This document shows, in pieces, positions 7,652 through 12,142 of a DNA stretch of 12,142 nucleotides. The position numbers and the translations under genes are program-made. Below the pieces are notes generated by a model, which made no database searches, was not told the origin of the DNA, and worked only from the letters and a program-made list of their open reading frames with translations. Origin of the DNA: Chloroflexi bacterium RBG_16_57_11 (lineage in GTDB: Bacteria; Chloroflexota; Anaerolineae; Anaerolineales; UBA4823); assembly GCA_001795165.1 (NCBI GenBank), contig MGNS01000034.1, positions 1 to 12,142 of the forward strand, read 5' to 3'. How positions within the stretch are numbered: the stretch's first letter is position 1; every line of letters begins with the position of its first letter.

Positions 7652-10600
7652 ACGGTAACAGTTCGTCGGCGTGGATGGCGACCATCACCGGAACCTGGAA
7701 TAAGATATACGCCATGTCGGCTGCATTGGCGCCCCACACGACCGCTTTATCCGGCTCGGGGCCGACGACCTTGGGGATATTGGAGATTGGGGTCAGGTCC
7801 AGCCGGATCAAAGGCACTTCACCGGGATTGCCGAAATGGTTCCAACTCAACTGGTTCCAATTCTGAAGCTCGTTGACCTCTCTTTCCGGAGTACCGGTGA
7901 CCAGGTCCAGCCCGAAGCGCGGCTCCCCAGGGCGCTCCTGGATGACGAAGAACCATCCGGGGTCGCCTAGACCGCCGTCCGGCGGAGGGTTCGGGTCGCC
8001 TTTGGCGATTTTAGCGATCAGGTCAAAACCGAGGAAGTGGAGATCGGGCTCGATCTCGGCTTTGAAAATCGGATCCCGGACCGTATCCTGCGGCGCGCCC
8101 CGATCCAGGACGCGAACCTTGGCGCTCAGGTCCGGATCGAATTCCCACTTGGCCTTCTGGGCAAAGATCACCGCGGTTGGATAGCGCTTGAGCAGGTCTC
8201 CCCGGATCACCAGCACCAACCGGTCATCGCCGGGCGCCGGCAGCGGGCGGTTGCCATGCTCGCCCAGCGGGGTGTTGCGCCCCCACTCGTGCAGATGTTT
8301 GATATCGCGCAACGCTTCTTCGACAAGTTTGGGGTCCCTGTCCAGATCGCGGTTGACGACCTCGCTCACATCCCAGAACTGGCGGAAGTAGCTCCCGCGT
8401 TGGTCGGTCGGGAACTCACGCCAGAGCAGCTCGCGCGCCATTTCGTGGTTTAGCCCGACCAAATAAGCCTCGATGAATTTTTGATTGATCGCCAGCAGGG
8501 TGACCGAGTTGTTGGGGATCAAGTTCAGGTTGGGAACCAGCAGCTCGCTGGATAGATCGCGCAACGGTTTGTACATCGGATCGGGAAACTCCGGGTGAGC
8601 CATTACTGTCACGATTGTTTCCTTGGGCCGCAGAAAGTTGAACGTTTCCGGGATAAAGATCGTGGAGAGGGCGCGCTGAAGGATGGCGGTTTTCGGATTG
8701 AGCGCACCCGCCAGAGTCTCGCCGACAGTCTCGACGTCGATTCGCGGACGCGGCCCGGGCGGCGGCTGCTGGATTTCGAAGCGGGCGTGCAAATCACCCA
8801 GGGCCGCGCGCATATTGCCGCCTTCCGGGCTGTCACCGGGCCGGCCTGCGTCGATGAACGGGGTGGGACGCGTCTTGCTAGGCGCTGTGAACCGGAAAGC
8901 AGGCCGGACGGGTATACGATCCACCACATCGGCTGTCAGCCGGTCCTCGCGCAAACGCTTGTCGGGGAGCCGGTCGGCGAATACCGAAAGAGAAATCTGG
9001 CCTTGTGGCGTCTTTTTTGGCGGAGCGGCGGTAACCTCCCCCTCGTTTAATTTCAAAAGCACGTCGGTCGGCTTGCCCGGATTCCCCGGGATGGCTTTGC
9101 GCATGAGCGCCCCTCTCGGACGAAAGACCTCGCGAAAGGTCGAACTCACGGCGGCAGGCTCGAGACGGCTTGCCTTGAGCTGTTGGCTGACCGTTTCAAC
9201 GCCGCCCAGGACACGGCGGTGAACCTGCTGCGTGACGGCGACTTTCTGGTCGGCGTCCAGGTTGGCAAAATGCCGGGTGTACACGCGCATGCTGGATGCG
9301 ATCGAAACCTGCACCTGGCGGATCTTTTGGTTGGCGCGCAAGATGTCGCCGAGCTGCTGCCAAGCCCGTTGCATGTACCCTTCCTGCCCTGTCTGAACAA
9401 CCTTGGTCCCAAATCCGGCCGGCACGCGCAGGCGGGGATCCCGGTTGAGCTGGTTCACCCACCCGCCCTTGCTCACATCCAGACGATCCTGCGGGGCATG
9501 CCAGCGGCCGTAGAGCGGCGGGCAGATGATCGGATCGGGATGCGCGGCGTTGGGATTCGTCAGATGGAGCAGCGTTTCCTGCAAGTTGACGATATTCTCA
9601 AGATCGGTCAGGAAGGCCGGGGGTGGGTCCGGGTCTTTCGGCGGCCACACCTTTGGCCGAGGGACCGCCTTGAGGCTTTTCAGAGCGCCCTCCAACCCCA
9701 TGACCGGCAAATCGCCGAGGCCGGCGCCCATCCCAACCACCCCAAAATTCGGTGTCTGCATATCCATGTCCCGAATGCCAACCCGCTGATCGGCTTCGCG
9801 CATCTCGAGCAGGCCGACCAGGTACTCGAAATCGCCGCGCTCGCCGGTGCGGAAGTACCAGCGGTAATACACCGGGTATTCCCTTTGACCGGCGCCCCAG
9901 GATGGGGCCAGTGCATCCTTCCCGGCGGTCGGCTGGCCCAGACCTGCCAGGCGGCCCACCTCGAAGGCGGGGATCAGGAAGGCGTGGTAAGCCTTCAACG
10001 GCTTGAGCTTGCGCGGGCAGATCAAACGCGACAGGGCATTGTCCCGGTTCTGGCGCAACAGGTTTTCGAGCGCGTCGACCGACTGCTCGCCGCTGTTGGC
10101 GCCGCCAGCGGTGACATCCTGGCTAACATGCACGTGCGCCCAGGCCCAGGATTCGTCTGAGGGCGGCAGAACTGCATCGACGTCGGTTGTCTCCACCAGG
10201 CGGATAGACGCAAGCGGCTGGGAGAGCGAGGAGATCTCTTCGAACTCGCTCTCCTCCAGCGCCAGCAGAAAGATCCACGGCCGCAGCTTGGTCTGCTTTG
10301 GGCTGCTGGCCGGATTTCCGGCGAGGTTCTGCCTTACTGCGCGGGCCGGCGTAAACCGCCAGGGGAAATCTTCCTCGTAGAATTCGACAAAAGCCAAATA
10401 ATTGGGCTCGAAATCTGTGATCCAGTGGCGCGGCTCGGTGCGGACCACCGCCCGCGGGCTGACGCCGATCACGTCGCCAGGACCGATAAGCTGGACGTTC
10501 TGGGTGACGAAATTTTTCTGGCCGTTGACGGTCAGACTAACCAGGACCGAAGTTCGCTCGACCGGCCCGGCTTTTTCGCCCAGAGTGTCCTCGTTCTTGA

Positions 10601-10664
10601 CTTTAGACACAATCCCCTGCCGCAGCCACGGCAGAAATGTATAGGTAGCAATTTGATCGCTCAT
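7650..10664 (-). CDS. Conserved large protein of unknown function (1004 aa), DUF6603-associated operon
   Basis: No function is known to me. Three parts are visible. The N-terminal module (1-140) begins TYTFLPWLRQG and contains VQLIGPGDVIG (57-67), RAVVRTEPRHWITDFEPNYL (71-90), DFPWRFTP (99-106) and LRPWIFLLALEESEF (127-141). A middle part (170-310) holds WAWAHVHV, CPRKLKPLKAYHAFLIPAFE and VYYRWYFRTGERGDFEYLV. The C-terminal module (688-1004) holds LNHEMARELLWREFP (738-752), GSYFRQFWD (757-765), RLVLVIRGDLLKRYPTAVI (815-833), DPGWFFVIQE (901-910), EPRFGLD and the end ADMAYILFQVPVMVAIHA. From memory these blocks recur across diverse bacteria. A Pro-rich linker lies between them. No signal peptide or membrane helix is seen. 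The ATG at 10664 overlaps the upstream TGA in ATGA, with GAGGTG 8 bases before it. The gene ends 11 bases before the next start. Confidence 0.95.
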   Translation of the reverse strand: MSDQIATYTFLPWLRQGIVSKVKNEDTLGEKAGPVERTSVLVSLTVNGQKNFVTQNVQLIGPGDVIGVSPRAVVRTEPRHWITDFEPNYLAFVEFYEEDFPWRFTPARAVRQNLAGNPASSPKQTKLRPWIFLLALEESEFEEISSLSQPLASIRLVETTDVDAVLPPSDESWAWAHVHVSQDVTAGGANSGEQSVDALENLLRQNRDNALSRLICPRKLKPLKAYHAFLIPAFEVGRLAGLGQPTAGKDALAPSWGAGQREYPVYYRWYFRTGERGDFEYLVGLLEMREADQRVGIRDMDMQTPNFGVVGMGAGLGDLPVMGLEGALKSLKAVPRPKVWPPKDPDPPPAFLTDLENIVNLQETLLHLTNPNAAHPDPIICPPLYGRWHAPQDRLDVSKGGWVNQLNRDPRLRVPAGFGTKVVQTGQEGYMQRAWQQLGDILRANQKIRQVQVSIASSMRVYTRHFANLDADQKVAVTQQVHRRVLGGVETVSQQLKASRLEPAAVSSTFREVFRPRGALMRKAIPGNPGKPTDVLLKLNEGEVTAAPPKKTPQGQISLSVFADRLPDKRLREDRLTADVVDRIPVRPAFRFTAPSKTRPTPFIDAGRPGDSPEGGNMRAALGDLHARFEIQQPPPGPRPRIDVETVGETLAGALNPKTAILQRALSTIFIPETFNFLRPKETIVTVMAHPEFPDPMYKPLRDLSSELLVPNLNLIPNNSVTLLAINQKFIEAYLVGLNHEMARELLWREFPTDQRGSYFRQFWDVSEVVNRDLDRDPKLVEEALRDIKHLHEWGRNTPLGEHGNRPLPAPGDDRLVLVIRGDLLKRYPTAVIFAQKAKWEFDPDLSAKVRVLDRGAPQDTVRDPIFKAEIEPDLHFLGFDLIAKIAKGDPNPPPDGGLGDPGWFFVIQERPGEPRFGLDLVTGTPEREVNELQNWNQLSWNHFGNPGEVPLIRLDLTPISNIPKVVGPEPDKAVVWGANAADMAYILFQVPVMVAIHADELLP

Positions 10665-12142
10665 GACCGGTTCACCTCGAAGATAGGCGCCACCAACACT
10701 TCCCCTTCCAGCGCTGGGTTGAGGCGCAACAGTTCATCCAGCTGCCGGCGCGCTTCGGCCTCGCTGCTCGCCGCACCACCGCCCCCTACCGGGCGCAGGT
10801 CGCCGGCGCTCACCACCACAAACGCCTCCTGCCCCACCCGCACCGCCCCCGGCGCTAACGCCGACTTGCCGCTGCTGGCCTGTGACAGCGGCGAGTGCGC
10901 CACCGCCCCGCTCAGCGCCCAACTGCGGAAGGCGGTAAAGTCCGGCTGCAGCTTTTCTCGCTTTGGGCGCAGGCTGCGCTGAGCGTCGATGTACTTCAGC
11001 TCGTAGCTCACCACCCGCCGCACGGCGTACTCCCCTTCCAGCTCTTCCGAGTCTTTCAGCTTCACCCCACCGTCGTAGCGCTCAAAGGACTTGCTCGACA
11101 GCTTCTGCGCATCCGTCAGGTCGAAGAACTGCGCCGGAGCAAACAGCTCGCTCTCCGGCTCGGTGTTGAACGCCTCGGTTTGGCCCCCTTCGCCCGCCGA
11201 TACCCCGTCGATGGCGAAGCGGTTGCCGTCCGCCGGACGCTGGCTGCCGATGCGCTGGATCTCGACACCCAGCGGCACCACCTTCTGGTGGATGCTCAGC
11301 ACCCCGAAGGGATAGACAACCAACTGCTCCCCACTCGTCTCGATCAGTTTCAGGCTCACCAGCAGGCGGCGGTTGCCTGGCGGTTGCGCTTCCCAGTTGC
11401 CCTTGTCTGAGAACGACGCCTTCAGTAACGGCAACACCGGCACATCGTCAAGCCGCGTGTCCCGCTCCTCGCCAAACGTCCGGTCGAAGCGCACCTTGAT
11501 AGTCAGGAACCAGCAGATCTTGAGCTTGGCCGTGCCTTTGGCGTGCCAGGGGGTCGGGCCTTCCAAGGTAAAGTCTATACTGATGCTGGCGATCTCGCTG
11601 CCCCCCGCCCGCAACGCCAGCTTGGCGCTGATCAGGGCGATGAAGTAGAACGGGTTGAACTGGAACAGCACGTCGAAGGACAAAAAGCCATAAACGCTGA
11701 ACGAGCCGGCTTTGGCCAGCAATTCAATCTTGGCCCCGAACTGGACGGTGTTGGAGGTGACTGCGAAATAGGTCTCCAGCGTCATGCGCGGGTTGTCCCC
11801 GGCGATCAGCTGCAGCGACAGCCGGCGCAGCACCGGCAGGTTGAGCGGCGGCGGCTGGTAGGAAGGGTGGAACCCGCCCACGCTCAGCAGAAAGTCCGGC
11901 TCTGCCCCCCAGCTCAGCCGCACCGCCATGTCTCCCGACAGGGTGTAAGTGAGCAGCTTCGAGTCGTACAGGCTGGCGTCGAAGGACAGTCGCTGGGCTT
12001 CGAAGTCGATCACCCCCAGGAAGTTGACCTGCAACTGCAGCAGCCTGGCCTTCTCGTCGGGCAGCGTCGCCCGCACCACCCCCAGGATCAGCACCCGCAC
12101 CGGGTCCGGGATCTCGATCAGCAGACCCAGGTCGATCGTGAT
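10661..12142 (-). CDS. DUF6603-type protein, C-terminal part (493 residues visible, N-terminus beyond the right edge)
   Basis: The frame is open to the right edge, reading ITIDLGLLIEIPDPVRVLIL, so the GTG at 12100 is an internal Val, not the start. The first ~210 visible residues show long alternating polar/hydrophobic beta strands. Blocks include VNFLGVIDFEAQRLSFDASL, LSGDMAVRLSWG, SVGGFHPSYQPPPLNLP, YFAVTSNTVQFGAKIELLAK, FDVLFQFNPFYFIALI and FTLEGPTPWHAKGTAKLK, which I recognise from memory as DUF6603-type sequence. The C-terminal half has YPFGVLSIHQKVVPLGVEI, APAQFFDLTDAQKLSSKSFE and a Gly/Ala-rich segment before the end EVLVAPIFEVNRS. The family has no assigned function that I know of. 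The TGA stop (10661-10663) overlaps the next ATG. It is the most upstream gene visible, so the operon promoter is outside the window. Confidence 0.88.
   Translation of the reverse strand: MTIDLGLLIEIPDPVRVLILGVVRATLPDEKARLLQLQVNFLGVIDFEAQRLSFDASLYDSKLLTYTLSGDMAVRLSWGAEPDFLLSVGGFHPSYQPPPLNLPVLRRLSLQLIAGDNPRMTLETYFAVTSNTVQFGAKIELLAKAGSFSVYGFLSFDVLFQFNPFYFIALISAKLALRAGGSEIASISIDFTLEGPTPWHAKGTAKLKICWFLTIKVRFDRTFGEERDTRLDDVPVLPLLKASFSDKGNWEAQPPGNRRLLVSLKLIETSGEQLVVYPFGVLSIHQKVVPLGVEIQRIGSQRPADGNRFAIDGVSAGEGGQTEAFNTEPESELFAPAQFFDLTDAQKLSSKSFERYDGGVKLKDSEELEGEYAVRRVVSYELKYIDAQRSLRPKREKLQPDFTAFRSWALSGAVAHSPLSQASSGKSALAPGAVRVGQEAFVVVSAGDLRPVGGGGAASSEAEARRQLDELLRLNPALEGEVLVAPIFEVNRS
10673..10678 (-). 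promoter_or_regulatory. Ribosome binding site for the 1004-aa CDS
   Basis: GAGGTG on the minus strand lies inside the last codons of the upstream DUF6603 gene, 8 bases before the ATG at 10664. With the ATGA overlap it points to translational coupling by termination and reinitiation. Confidence 0.8.

Noticed and set aside
7639..7737. 33-codon N-terminal extension of the 1634-aa protein
   Set aside because: It overlaps the end of the 1004-aa gene, reads as unstructured Arg/Gly-rich sequence, and the ATG at 7638 has a much better Shine-Dalgarno sequence.
7838..7865. Short near-repeat TGGTTCCAA around 7838-7862
   Set aside because: It encodes the Asn/Trp-rich stretch NWNQLSWN of the 1004-aa protein and is explained by coding; too short to be meaningful.
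9183..10160. 325-codon open frame on the plus strand
   Set aside because: It lies wholly antisense to the 1004-aa gene, which has strongly conserved protein blocks. Its own translation is low in structure and typical of a GC-rich shadow frame.
10661..12100. GTG at 12100 as the start of the DUF6603 gene
   Set aside because: The frame continues to the right edge with family-like sequence (IDLGLLIEIPDP). The gene is simply truncated by the window.
1..12142. CRISPR array, tRNA, rRNA or other RNA genes
   Set aside because: No regularly spaced direct repeats or recognisable structured RNA sequences were found on either strand.

Overview
The window comes from a GC-rich bacterial genome. All real coding sequence lies on the minus strand, so biological order runs from right to left. 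I lean towards Chloroflexota (Anaerolineae/Chloroflexia-like), because of the GTAG-led GC-rich hairpin repeat at 270-347 and the general look of the proteins. This is only suggestive: no rRNA or tRNA is present to anchor the taxonomy.

From 12142 down to 880 there is one tightly packed four-gene unit. It holds the 3' part of a DUF6603-type gene (cut by the right edge), a 1004-residue protein, a 1634-residue protein and a 613-residue protein. The first two genes overlap in an ATGA start/stop. The next two junctions are gaps of 11 and 12 bases, with Shine-Dalgarno sequences inside or next to the gap. The four are almost certainly co-transcribed and translated in a fixed ratio. Their conserved sequence blocks match, from memory, families of large 'hypothetical' proteins found in scattered bacteria, but I know of no assigned function. 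No signal peptides, transmembrane segments or recognisable catalytic motifs are visible in the complete proteins. A multi-subunit, beta-rich, non-enzymatic assembly is the simplest reading, but it is inference.

From about 759 to the left edge lies the decayed 5' part of a type I restriction enzyme R-subunit gene (hsdR), also on the minus strand. It has accumulated several independent lesions: a probable lost start codon (ATA), a nonsense TAG, a 7-bp tandem duplication that shifts the frame, a 78-bp REPIN-like insertion carrying an in-frame stop, and an internal deletion that joins helicase motif I almost directly to motif II. Each lesion can be read from the sequence because the flanking protein is recognisable in alternating frames.

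The only real intergenic gap is about 760-879. I see no gene and no convincing terminator in it. The main points of interest are the uncharacterised four-gene module and the REPIN-like element lodged in a dying restriction gene.
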